Shown here: one piece after another, positions 23,106 through 30,383 of the stretch | Position numbering within the stretch: the stretch's first letter is position 1 | How the letters are laid out: every line of letters begins with the position of its first letter | Source: Pseudoscardovia suis | GTDB lineage: Bacteria > Actinomycetota > Actinomycetes > Actinomycetales > Bifidobacteriaceae | DNA length: 64,000 nt | Reading direction: 5' to 3' | NCBI RefSeq assembly: GCF_002797875.1 | Contig: NZ_PGFC01000007.1 | Coordinates: forward strand, 22,151 to 86,150 | Notes under the pieces: model-generated | Told to the model about the DNA's origin: nothing | The model's database searches: none | What the model saw: the letters and a program-made list of their open reading frames with translations, nothing else | Position numbers and translations under genes: made by a program

Positions 23106-23537
23106 ATGAAGACGGAGACTCATTGGAACGAGGACGACACCCGGATCATCCGACTGTTGGATGACGCACGGCATCGCAGCGGACTGTCCGTGCACACGCT
23201 CGCCGCCCTCGCTGGCATGTCCTACGGCAGGATGCGAGACATGCTCGCCTGTCACAAAGGCGCGCCCCTATGGCATGAGGTGCTCGCCGTCGCAGGTGCC
23301 TTGGGCTTGGAATGGGAGGACCTGATCCCCGGCAAGGAGTCGGCCGGGGTGCTCGCAAGCGTGGACGACGGCGTGCTCCTAGGCGAAGTGGCCCGCAGGT
23401 TGGATGCCGCACGCCACAAATCGGATGTGGAGGATGCGCAGGCCGTCGTCCGGCGTTTCGAAGCGGGCGACCTGACGATCGCCGCGAACCGCGATCCGTT
23501 GAAAAACGTGGAAGCGTCTGGGGGCGAGGGACGGTGA
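23106..23537 (+). CDS. Xre-family repressor (ImmR-like)
   Basis: 143 aa. A helix-turn-helix of the Xre/Cro type covers residues about 15-72 (LSVHTLAALAGMSYGRMRDMLACHKGAP..EVLAVAGALGLEWEDLIPG). The C-terminal half is helical and may dimerise. The next gene is an ImmA/IrrE-type protease starting at an overlapping GTGA. In ICEBs1-like elements such a pair controls excision and transfer; here the regulated promoter could be its own and the divergent one. No ribosome binding site is visible, consistent with a leaderless transcript. Confidence 0.8.
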   Translation: MKTETHWNEDDTRIIRLLDDARHRSGLSVHTLAALAGMSYGRMRDMLACHKGAPLWHEVLAVAGALGLEWEDLIPGKESAGVLASVDDGVLLGEVARRLDAARHKSDVEDAQAVVRRFEAGDLTIAANRDPLKNVEASGGEGR

Positions 23538-23944
23538 GACGCATTCCCGTGCACGGGTCGATGGACTGGGAGCGGATGCTCGAAGCGTGCGACGGCGTGG
23601 TGCGCGTCGTGGAAGTGCGGTTGCCTGACGGTGTGTGCGGCTTGTACGACGAAACGTCAGGGCTTGTGCTGGTGGATTCGGGCATGCGCGACTGGCAGAA
23701 ACGGTGCGCTCTGGTGCATGAGCTTGTGCATTGGTCTTATGGTGATCGTGGGTGTTCGCCGGGCGTGGTGTGCCGTGAGGAGGCGCGCGCGAGGCGGGAG
23801 GCGGCTTGCCTGCTGGTGGATGAGGCTGCGTATGCGAGTGCGGAGGCGTCGACGGGCGGCAAGGTGTTTCCGATGGCGTGCGAGCTGGATGTGACGGTGC
23901 AGGTGGTGTTGGATTTCCAACGTGTGCTTGCGTCCCGCCGGTAG
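23534..23944 (+). CDS. ImmA/IrrE-family metalloprotease
   Basis: 136 aa. The zinc-protease motif HELVH is at residues 62-66, followed by a Glu-containing helix (EARARREAACLLVDEAAY) that supplies the third ligand. Members cleave their partner Xre repressor after a signal, which derepresses the element. GTG start overlaps the repressor stop (GTGA), giving tight co-translation. Confidence 0.88.
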   Translation: MRRIPVHGSMDWERMLEACDGVVRVVEVRLPDGVCGLYDETSGLVLVDSGMRDWQKRCALVHELVHWSYGDRGCSPGVVCREEARARREAACLLVDEAAYASAEASTGGKVFPMACELDVTVQVVLDFQRVLASRR

Positions 23945-23969
23945 ACGGATTGCCAACATGTGAAAAGAA

Positions 23970-24010
23970 GCGGCCGGTGCGAAGGTACCCAGGCCTTTCG
24001 CACCGGCCGC
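23970..24010 (+). terminator. Terminator-like hairpin after the Xre-ImmA pair
   Basis: A 14-bp perfect stem (23970-23983 with 23997-24010) lies 25 bases past the protease gene. No T-run follows, but stem length and position fit an operon end. Confidence 0.6.
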
Positions 24011-24095
24011 CGACCGGGACTCCCCAATCCATTTATGGCTTCATGTTATCCACATGGCGTCGTCGTGTCAAGAATCCGGATGCGGCGCCGACCGT

Positions 24096-24182
24096 GTCGG
24101 CAAGCTCACCGCATGGCTCGCGGCCACCTACCCGTCCATCAGCATCGAAGACCTCAACGTGCAAGGCATGACGCATAATCAA
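24096..24182 (+). pseudogene. tnpB: Fragment of an IS200/IS605-type TnpB
   Basis: The frame encodes VGKLTAWLAATYPSISIEDL followed by NVQGMTHNQ, which corresponds to the well-conserved IEDLN-V-GM segment of TnpB nucleases. Nothing of the N-terminus, the remaining RuvC motifs or the zinc finger is present around it. It is a scrap of a former insertion; the adjoining minus-strand gene begins at its edge. Confidence 0.7.
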
Positions 24183-24427
24183 CTGTCGATGAAGGATGTG
24201 AAACGGCGGCGGTTGAGCAGGATGCCCTTCAACTTGCTGAAAGCCGCGATGGGATCGGCGTACTGTGCGCACGCCATGCCCCATGCGGTGAGCAGCTCAT
24301 CCTCACCGAACTGATCGGCGAGCCGCGTGAAGAAACGCATGAGGTCCTCCTCGGTGTCGGGGTTGAAACCCACGCCGTACCGCTGCTGCATGATGTCGTC
24401 CAGTCGCTCGTATGTGTCGTAGCCCAT
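24179..24427 (-). CDS. Hypothetical protein, 82 aa
   Basis: A helical soluble protein (TYERLDDIMQQRYGVGF..TEEDLMRFFTRLADQFGEDELL) with an AAAGGCAG ribosome binding site before ATG 24427. Function unknown. It ends exactly at the TnpB remnant, so the C-terminus may be altered by that insertion. Confidence 0.55.
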   Translation of the reverse strand: MGYDTYERLDDIMQQRYGVGFNPDTEEDLMRFFTRLADQFGEDELLTAWGMACAQYADPIAAFSKLKGILLNRRRFTSFIDS

Positions 24428-25010
24428 TTGTCTGCCTTTCTTGTCGATTGACTGTGGTTTTGATTCTATACACGTGGGGTGTGCTGTCCCTCCGGGCGTG
24501 TCGTCCTGTTGTCTCCTACTGTTCTGGCGGTTTTCATACTGTCTGAGGCCGGGGATTCCCCTTTCCCTCTGCCAGTCTTGCCAACACTCCCCCGCACGTG
24601 ATATTGTCAAACCCAGAACACAACTGAACAAAACACCCTTGGGGGGCAACGTCGATGAATGCGTTCCCCAAGGGGACACACCCTGATTTACCGGTTTAAC
24701 GGGGTGTATAAAACTACCGGCCCGACTAGTCATCGGGAAGACGCGTCAGAGGCGTTTCTCCAACAGATTTCCCAACCGTCTGCGGCATAAACGGGCAGCC
24801 GACGCAGGCATTCCAGCATCGTGGTCTAAAATGGCGTTGGGGGAGTATACCGCCGTCCCAGTGTAGTAACGCACCTGGTTAGTGATGCGAAGCGACCGAG
24901 GCCTGACCGACCGAAAGCACTCGTATTCCCTAAGCCCCAGCAGCTTAGGGTTAGCTCTGCTCGGCTCCCTCAACCATTCCCTCCCAAAAGCAGAGGTTAA
25001 AAAGCAGAGA

Positions 25011-25080
25011 CAACGGCTGAGGCAGAGACAACTGCTGAGCAACGGCTGAGGCAGAGACAACTGCAGAGCAACGGCAGGAG
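25011..25080 (+). repeat. 29-bp tandem repeats (iteron candidates)
   Basis: Unit 1 is 25011-25039, unit 2 is 25040-25068 (differing by one base), and a partial third unit starts at 25069. Each unit begins CAACGGCTGAGGCAGAGAC and itself contains two versions of CAGAGACAAC(G/T)GC; a half-unit also precedes at 25004. Such nested repeats can be initiator binding sites. Confidence 0.65.
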
Positions 25081-25156
25081 CTGGCGACGGTGAGAGCTTG
25101 AGCTTGATTGAGCTGGCGATGGTAGGAGCTGCAAGGGTTAGAAATTGAGTTTGTTT

Positions 25157-25208
25157 CCTCTCTCCTTGGAAGGATCTTGGTGATCCGTCTGAGGAGAGAG
25201 GATTTTTT
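25157..25208 (+). terminator. Strong intrinsic terminator downstream of the repeats
   Basis: CCTCTCTCC pairs with GGAGAGAGG (25157-25165 with 25193-25201), with an internal stem GGATC / GATCC, and a run of six T follows. There is no gene before it on the plus strand, so it probably ends an RNA made across the repeat region. Confidence 0.6.
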
Positions 25209-25269
25209 GTTGTGTCTGCTTGTGCTTTGCACGGCAACCCGATTTTTTTAACAGCCGCGTTTGAGCGTT

Positions 25270-25299
25270 TTGACATGACGCGCCGTGGGAAATTAGAAT
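25270..25299 (+). promoter_or_regulatory. Promoter of the 141-aa gene
   Basis: TTGACA (25270-25275), 18-base spacer, TAGAAT (25294-25299), both close to consensus. The leader would be about 50 nt. Confidence 0.65.
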
Positions 25300-25358
25300 G
25301 GATGCAGGTTGTTTTTGGGTTGCTTGAACCGTTCACAGCGTTTTTCTGGGAGGCGTCG

Positions 25359-25784
25359 ATGGCTCGTCGTTATGCGTGTAGACCGTTGAAGGGCTTGTGC
25401 ACTGAAGCGCAGGCACGGTATTTGCTGTTTCTCACGCGGAATTGGAGTGACCGTGAGTTTGATCGTTTTGTCGGCTTGTATTACAGGAGTGGGAGCGCGT
25501 GGAGGAAACAAGGGTCACGGCAAGGGAAACTCAGGCATGTGAGCCGTGAGTCTGCGAGTCGGATGATTCGCGTGTTGAAGGCTGATGCGGGTATTCGTGA
25601 GGCGTTGGCTGCCCGGGGTTTTGAGGGTGTGGATGCGAGTGTGTGTGCGGTTGTTCGCTCGTGGATGCGTGGATGCAATGTGCGTGATCCGATGCTTGTG
25701 CCGGATGGGGTGGTGCGTCAGGCTTTGTTGGTGCGTAAGGATAGGCGTTTGGCGCGTTTGGCGTTGGATGATGCGGGTGATTGA
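25359..25784 (+). CDS. Basic protein next to the iteron-like repeats
   Basis: 141 aa, rich in Arg, soluble. The pattern TEAQARYLLFLTRNWSDREFD..VGLYYRSGSAWRKQ..SRESASRMIRVLKAD suggests a helical DNA-binding protein, possibly winged-helix, but no family is recognised. GGGAGG stands five bases before ATG 25359. Position beside tandem repeats and a promoter suggests a replication or copy-control protein, which is inference. A hairpin terminator covers its end. Confidence 0.6.
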   Translation: MARRYACRPLKGLCTEAQARYLLFLTRNWSDREFDRFVGLYYRSGSAWRKQGSRQGKLRHVSRESASRMIRVLKADAGIREALAARGFEGVDASVCAVVRSWMRGCNVRDPMLVPDGVVRQALLVRKDRRLARLALDDAGD

Positions 25785-25843
25785 CCGGATTGGCGGCTCA
25801 CCCCAGTCTTGAAAGACGGGGCTTGCGTTGCCAATTCGGTCAA
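25781..25843 (+). terminator. Nested hairpin after the 141-aa gene
   Basis: Outer stem TTGACCGGATTGGC / GCCAATTCGGTCAA (one G-U pair) encloses an inner CCCC..GTCT / AGAC..GGGG hairpin. The inner sequence resembles the ends of IS200/IS605 elements (CAGTCTTGAAAGACGGGG), so it may be a captured element end that now works as a terminator. Confidence 0.55.
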
Positions 25844-25928
25844 GGTCAACAAAAGAAAAGGCTCATAGGACAAATAGCGTGTCTCGTTTGTTCGGGTCGC
25901 CTTGATTCCGCATCATGTGGTGGATGCA

Positions 25929-27506
25929 CTATGGTTCTATGTCCTCCAGCGTGATCTGGCGGTCAAGGCTGAAAATGTCGCGAAGCCTCGCATGGGTATA
26001 CGCGGTCTGCTCGGATTTCTTGATCATGTCGATGAAGACGCTGACGGTGATGCCGCTGCCGTGGACGCCGCCTTCGTTGACTTCGGCGCGTAGCTGCTTG
26101 TCGATGCTGGGGGCGAAGCCGCCGGCGACGTAGGCGAAGAACGCGAGTGGATAGGCGCTGGAGCTGTAGGTGTCGAGCTTCCCGATGTAGTTGTGGACCA
26201 TCCTGTTGTGATGGTCGCCCGTGATGCTGTACCGCGAGTATGCCTTGTTGTCGATGATGGCCTGGTAGCCCTCGTCGTCGGATATGAGGAGGATGTCGGG
26301 CGCGGATTTGCTGCCGGTCTGCCCGAGGTGGGTGGCGTCGTAGTGGAAAACGTCGCGCATGAGGTCGGTTGTGGCTTTTTCGAAGTCAGTGGCCTTGTCG
26401 GTACCTTTGAACGCCATCTCGTAGTAGTTGGCCAGGAATCCGCCGATCGCCCCGTGCGGATACGTTGTCATGAGGGTGTCCTCGACGAGCCGCCTGTCGG
26501 CTCCCGTGTCTCTCGCGATCGCATCCACCAGATCTGTCGTAATCTGGCTGACGGGGTGCTTGGACGCTTTCTGGATGAAGGCGGCCCGTATGCGTTGCAC
26601 GTCGATGGCGCGGCTGGACACGGAACCGGTGGCGATGAGGTTGCGCGTGTCCTTCATGTGCCATGGGTCCAGGCCATAACGGCGTTGGAACGTCTCCTCG
26701 TCTTCCGGCCGCGCCACCAAGTGCGATGGCGTGTCGAGTATCCGCCGGACCCGTGCCTTCTTTTCGTCGGGAATGAACATGCGGTCTTTGTCGCGGGCGA
26801 TCAGCTGGGTGTATTCGAGCCAGTTGAACATGGTGTTGGCGATTTCCCGCAGTTTCTCATACGGATCGCGAAGGTCGATGACCCTCTGGCCGAGGTATTC
26901 CTCGAAGAACGTGCCGGACAGCGCGGCATCGCCTTCCTCGCGGTACCGCAGGAGGCGTCCGACCATGCGCTCGTAGTCCTTTTCCGATTCAGCCTCGGTG
27001 CATACGATCTTCCCCACCTCGTCCTGACCGAGGCTTGGCGGCTGCCCCTCCCCCATGCTGAGCCTGTCGTCCATGAGCAGGCGCAGGAGGAAGCGGAAGG
27101 GCTTGATCCTGAATCGCCTGTCGACGCCGACGGAGAGGGAAAAGGCGGACGGGAACTGGTATTCCAGAACCTGCCGGGTCAGGACGTCGACGGGCGGTTT
27201 GCCGTCGACGATGGCTTGCCCGGCCAACGTCAGGTACACTTTGCCGACAGGGTCGGTGAAATACAGACCCAGGGATCGCAACCATGCGGCGTAGGTGCGT
27301 CCGCCGGAGCCGGAGGCGTCGCGTCTCCGGCCCACGCTTTTCAGCTTGGCCTTCTCCAGTTCCTCTTCGAATCGGATGTGGAGCGTCCGGTCGCCGTTCC
27401 ATTGGTTCTCGAGGCTGACGGCGGCGAATACGGAGAGTACCTCGGGGATGCTGTTGAGCTTCCTCTTGGGACGGGTGACCCACCAGTAGTTGCATCGTCT
27501 TGGCAT
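25929..27506 (-). CDS. AlwI-family type II restriction endonuclease
   Basis: 525 aa. The N-terminus (YWWVTRPKRKLNSIPEVLSVF..) and overall layout match the AlwI family, which cut at a fixed distance from their asymmetric site. A PD-(D/E)xK active site is visible at about residues 402-421 (PDILLISDDEG..IIDNK). GAGGAGC precedes ATG 27506. It lies 56 bases downstream of a C5 methyltransferase gene on the same strand, forming a restriction-modification pair that can also act as a stabilising addiction module. The site specificity cannot be read from the sequence. Confidence 0.82.
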   Translation of the reverse strand: MPRRCNYWWVTRPKRKLNSIPEVLSVFAAVSLENQWNGDRTLHIRFEEELEKAKLKSVGRRRDASGSGGRTYAAWLRSLGLYFTDPVGKVYLTLAGQAIVDGKPPVDVLTRQVLEYQFPSAFSLSVGVDRRFRIKPFRFLLRLLMDDRLSMGEGQPPSLGQDEVGKIVCTEAESEKDYERMVGRLLRYREEGDAALSGTFFEEYLGQRVIDLRDPYEKLREIANTMFNWLEYTQLIARDKDRMFIPDEKKARVRRILDTPSHLVARPEDEETFQRRYGLDPWHMKDTRNLIATGSVSSRAIDVQRIRAAFIQKASKHPVSQITTDLVDAIARDTGADRRLVEDTLMTTYPHGAIGGFLANYYEMAFKGTDKATDFEKATTDLMRDVFHYDATHLGQTGSKSAPDILLISDDEGYQAIIDNKAYSRYSITGDHHNRMVHNYIGKLDTYSSSAYPLAFFAYVAGGFAPSIDKQLRAEVNEGGVHGSGITVSVFIDMIKKSEQTAYTHARLRDIFSLDRQITLEDIEP

Positions 27507-27562
27507 GGCGTGCTCCTCTCTTGTCTCATTCGTTTGGGGTCGTGCCTCTCTCCTGCCTGGTC

Positions 27563-28624
27563 TCAGCCTTTGAGACTTGGCCGGGCATACGGGTATGGTA
27601 TGCCGGCGAAGGAGTTCAGTACGGCCGTTGTGACGACTTTGGCCAGTTGGCAAGGGACGGCCATGCCTATCTGGCGGCGTACCGAGGCGTATTTGCCTTC
27701 GAATACGTAGGTGTCGGGGAATGTCTGGATGCGGGCGCGTTCCCTGTTGGTGAGTTCCCTGTTGTCCCAGTGGTAGCCGAATGTGCCGCCGCCGCCCGCC
27801 GCGGTCATCGTGTAGGACGGTTTGTCCGGATCCAGCTTCCGGTAGATCTGCGAGATCCTGGTTTTCGTCTTGATACACAGCTCGGACGGCATCTCCCCGG
27901 CCGCCTCCGCCTGCCAGACGTTCTGTCCCGGCCGGATGTGCCTGAGACGTTCGACGACCTTCGCGGACAGTTGCCTCACGTCGTTGTTCGCCGCGTCCTC
28001 GGGGATGCCTGCCAAGGCGGTGCGCGCGGAAATGTCCGTGTCCTTGTAGGGTTCGGGGCTGGGGACGTGGAACTCGACCGGCAGGTCGCTCCTGATTCCC
28101 ACGATGATGACCCTGTGGCGGGTCTGCGGCACGCCGTATTCCTCCGCCCGGTACAGGTGCGGCGTGAGCGTGTACCCGGATTCGGTCATATCGGTGAGGA
28201 TCGTCTGGAAGTCGTTCGTGCCGGCCGAGCGTATCCCCGACACGTTCTCGGCGATGAACCACTCGGGCTTGTAGCGGCGCAGCACCTCGATGCCGAACCA
28301 GTAGAGTTGTCCGAACTTTTCGTTCGCGATGCCCTGGTGTTCGCCGACGTTGGAGAAGCTGTTGCATGGGAATCCGTATGCGAAGGCGTCGATTTCCCCC
28401 AGGGAATCGATGTCGAGGTCCCGGACGTCCGTCTCATGCACCGAACCGGGGTCTCCGGGGCAGATGTTCCGCCGGTATGTCAGGCACGTGTCATGGTCGT
28501 AGTCGCTCGCCCACCCGTGTCGGACGGACAGTGCGCCGTCCTGGCTTGTGGAATCCAATGCGCCGCAGGCCAACCCTCCCGGCCCGCAGTACAGCTCTCC
28601 CAGCGTGAACTCATGCTTTTTCAT
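27563..28624 (-). CDS. DNA cytosine-C5 methyltransferase
   Basis: 353 aa. Motif I ELYCGPGG (residues 10-17, SAM binding), motif IV GFPCNSFS with catalytic Cys87, motif VI ENV (126-128), motif VIII QTRHRV, and C-terminal motifs including NRELTNRERARIQTFPD (IX/X side). The order is that of classical m5C enzymes. It protects host DNA against the endonuclease encoded next to it. A weak ribosome site (AAGGAGC) precedes ATG 28624. Confidence 0.93.
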   Translation of the reverse strand: MKKHEFTLGELYCGPGGLACGALDSTSQDGALSVRHGWASDYDHDTCLTYRRNICPGDPGSVHETDVRDLDIDSLGEIDAFAYGFPCNSFSNVGEHQGIANEKFGQLYWFGIEVLRRYKPEWFIAENVSGIRSAGTNDFQTILTDMTESGYTLTPHLYRAEEYGVPQTRHRVIIVGIRSDLPVEFHVPSPEPYKDTDISARTALAGIPEDAANNDVRQLSAKVVERLRHIRPGQNVWQAEAAGEMPSELCIKTKTRISQIYRKLDPDKPSYTMTAAGGGGTFGYHWDNRELTNRERARIQTFPDTYVFEGKYASVRRQIGMAVPCQLAKVVTTAVLNSFAGIPYPYARPSLKG

Positions 28625-28689
28625 TTTGCTCCTTGGCTTTACGTGGTCCCACGTTCACAGCGGATTGACCTGCCGCCGCAGGTGTTGCG

Positions 28690-28885
28690 TCCTTTGACGT
28701 CCTCCCGGTGTTCACACGCCGGGATTCCAACACGATGTTATCGTGTTGAGGTTTCGCACGTCAAGGTGGAAGCATCCTTCCCGCGATAGGCGGGTTGGGT
28801 GTCTGACTCCGTTTCGGCGTGCCCGGCTTCGTCCAAGCCGATGAGATGAGTGAACCTCCTCGCCCTTACAGGCGAGGAGGTTCAC
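28690..28885. other. Possible remnant end of an IS200/IS605-type element
   Basis: The plus strand has a series of hairpins (for example CCCGGTGTTCACACGCCGGG and GTGAACCTCCTCGCC / GGCGAGGAGGTTCAC at 28850-28885) in an order like the right end and guide-RNA region of TnpB elements. No transposase gene is attached. Resemblance is by eye only. Confidence 0.35.
28850..28885 (-). terminator. 15-bp perfect hairpin after the HNH gene
   Basis: 28850-28864 pairs with 28871-28885 around a 6-base loop, immediately beyond the stop codon at 28888. It very probably ends the HNH gene transcript and may derive from the adjacent element end. Confidence 0.6.
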
Positions 28886-28887
28886 AA

Positions 28888-29898
28888 TCACTGTGCTTGT
28901 TTTTGTGTCAAGCATGCTGTGAGCGTGCTGACGGTTTGTGTTTTCTCCGCTTGTGTCATGCTCAACCCGTACTGGTTTTTAATCCATACGCGTTTCGCCA
29001 TGTAATCGCACTTGTATGCCGTGTTTCCTGGCATCCAGACTTCACCACCCCACGCCTGCCGGTTCGCGTTCGCCTTCCCCCCGGCAAGCGACGCGATGCC
29101 ACTGCCTTTCGCTTCGTTCGCGGGACCGTCCACCGCCAGGAGCACGTCGGGACTGTTCGCGTATTCGACTCGTTTTGCTTGCGTCCACTGCCATGCGCCG
29201 CTCGCCCATGCGTCCTGTAGCGCGACCACGTGGTCGATTTGCACGCTCATGCTGCTTTGCTTTCCCCGGTGGAAGCTGATGCGCTGTCCTGTGTATGGGT
29301 CGTGGAGTGTGCCGGATTGCACGTGGCAACCGGTTTTCGTCCATGTGACATCGGTCAGGTCACGGGCGAGGATGAGGTCGCGTGTGTTCCCCCCGTCACC
29401 GCACTGGTTGTGGGTCTTCGCCCATCCGCCGAACATGCTACCGCGATCATAGTCTTGCACGTGGGGTTGTTGGACGCGGATGTTCTGCGCTTGTTGGAGC
29501 GCTTCGCTCATGCTGATGGACGCCCGGCTTGCCACAGGCAGACTGTCGCTGGTGGTGGCTTGTGATTGTGATGGTTGCGACGCTTGCGTTTGCCCATCCG
29601 TTTGCGTTGCCTGCGATGACACCGACGGCATGCCGGCTAACGGGCTGGCATCACCCCACAATGGAGTCGGACTGCCACTCGCCTCCATGGGAGCGGTCGC
29701 CTCAGGCAAACCCGACGGACTGCTGCTCGCCTCCACGCCCGCACGCATGCCGGGAATGCTCGCGCCACGCACCCCAAGAACAGACAATGCGTCCTGCCCC
29801 GCGCCGCTGCCCGCGATCGCCACCAGCGCGCATACGATGCATACAACTCCCATGACGACCTGCCACGCGTTCCCGTTGTCGTGTCCCCTGCCAGCCAT
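28888..29898 (-). CDS. Membrane-anchored extracellular HNH nuclease (DUF1524-like)
   Basis: 336 aa. A hydrophobic segment at 13-32 (VVMGVVCIVCALVAIAGSGAG) anchors or exports the protein, followed by a Ser/Gln/Thr-rich disordered region to about 130. The C-terminal 200 residues hold the nuclease domain with IDHVVALQDAWASGAW, the GPANEAKGSG segment and a CDYMAKRVWIK end, as in DUF1524/GmrSD-type HNH proteins secreted by actinobacteria. It could cut DNA outside the cell. It sits beside T4SS genes, which might point to a role in DNA exchange, but a general nuclease is equally possible. AAAGGGAG precedes the ATG. Confidence 0.8.
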   Translation of the reverse strand: MAGRGHDNGNAWQVVMGVVCIVCALVAIAGSGAGQDALSVLGVRGASIPGMRAGVEASSSPSGLPEATAPMEASGSPTPLWGDASPLAGMPSVSSQATQTDGQTQASQPSQSQATTSDSLPVASRASISMSEALQQAQNIRVQQPHVQDYDRGSMFGGWAKTHNQCGDGGNTRDLILARDLTDVTWTKTGCHVQSGTLHDPYTGQRISFHRGKQSSMSVQIDHVVALQDAWASGAWQWTQAKRVEYANSPDVLLAVDGPANEAKGSGIASLAGGKANANRQAWGGEVWMPGNTAYKCDYMAKRVWIKNQYGLSMTQAEKTQTVSTLTACLTQKQAQ

Positions 29899-29949
29899 AC
29901 TGCTCCCTTTCCTACGACCCGCTCCTCACCCTACACCCTTTGGTGTGAG

Positions 29950-30000
29950 GGTACACCGCCCTTCAGGACGGTGAGGAAGTCAACCTCTCCTACGATCGGT
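29950..30000. other. IS200/IS605-type end-like sequence
   Basis: ACACCGCCCTTCAGGACGGTGA followed by GGAAGTCAAC is very like the terminal hairpins of TnpB-containing elements. There is no transposase next to it, so it is at most a solo end. Confidence 0.3.
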
Positions 30001-30101
30001 TGTTGACCTCATCGTACGACACTACCGCCGTGGGTTACATCAGCACACCCACACATGGTATTTGACAAGCAGACCACCGGGCGTGTCAACATTCAAACGC
30101 G

Positions 30102-30211
30102 TATACTCGAAAACACCGGGACACGCACCACCCTTCACAACCCCCGTGCCCCGGTTCACCCATAGGACGGCAGCCCACCCCCTTCACACACGCTGCCGTC
30201 CTCTTTCTTTT
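30102..30211 (+). ncRNA. Weak small-RNA candidate ending in a terminator
   Basis: TATACT at 30102-30107 is followed by a hairpin (CCGGG..CGCAC / GTGC..CCCGG, about 30116-30153) and then by a terminator hairpin AGGACGGCAGC / GCTGCCGTCCT (30164-30174 with 30192-30202) with CTTTCTTTTT. There is no plus-strand gene here. The -35 is poor, and the hairpin may simply terminate the minus-strand gene at 30212. Confidence 0.3.
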
Positions 30212-30367
30212 TCAGGCGAGAATCATCTGCACTATTGCGACAAGCATCGCGACGAGAAAACCCACGCCAATCAGAAAACCAATCAGCGTACCATTCTCAC
30301 CCAGCCATTCACCCATGCTCAACCCCGCACGGTCACGCCGTTTATCAACATCCTGTTTCCCAGCCAA
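30212..30367 (-). CDS. Small single-pass membrane protein
   Basis: 51 aa from a TTG with GGAAAGGGGG upstream. Charged N-terminus, then one membrane helix at residues about 28-50 (TLIGFLIGVGFLVAMLVAIVQMIL). It follows the TcpC-like gene by 16 bases and is probably part of the same transfer-related transcript. Confidence 0.55.
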   Translation of the reverse strand: MAGKQDVDKRRDRAGLSMGEWLGENGTLIGFLIGVGFLVAMLVAIVQMILA

Positions 30368-30383
30368 AACACACCCCCTTTCC

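Larger units (their letters stand above)
24440..25260. other. Non-coding region with tandem repeats, likely origin or copy-control locus
   Basis: About 800 bases without a convincing gene. It contains 29-bp tandem repeats (25011-25080), imperfect repeats of AGCTGGCGA(C/T)GGT (25080-25125) and a strong intrinsic terminator (25157-25208), followed by a promoter and small gene. Iteron-like repeats beside a small gene are typical of replication origins, though no DnaA boxes or long AT-rich stretch could be confirmed. Confidence 0.45.

Noticed and set aside
25011..25068. Tandem repeats as a CRISPR or coding repeat
   Set aside because: The units abut without spacers and the frames through them lack start signals; an iteron role fits better.
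27507..28367. N-terminal extension of the AlwI-family frame by almost 290 codons
   Set aside because: The extension is antisense-frame noise over the methyltransferase gene; the ATG at 27506 has a ribosome binding site and begins the family's conserved N-terminus.
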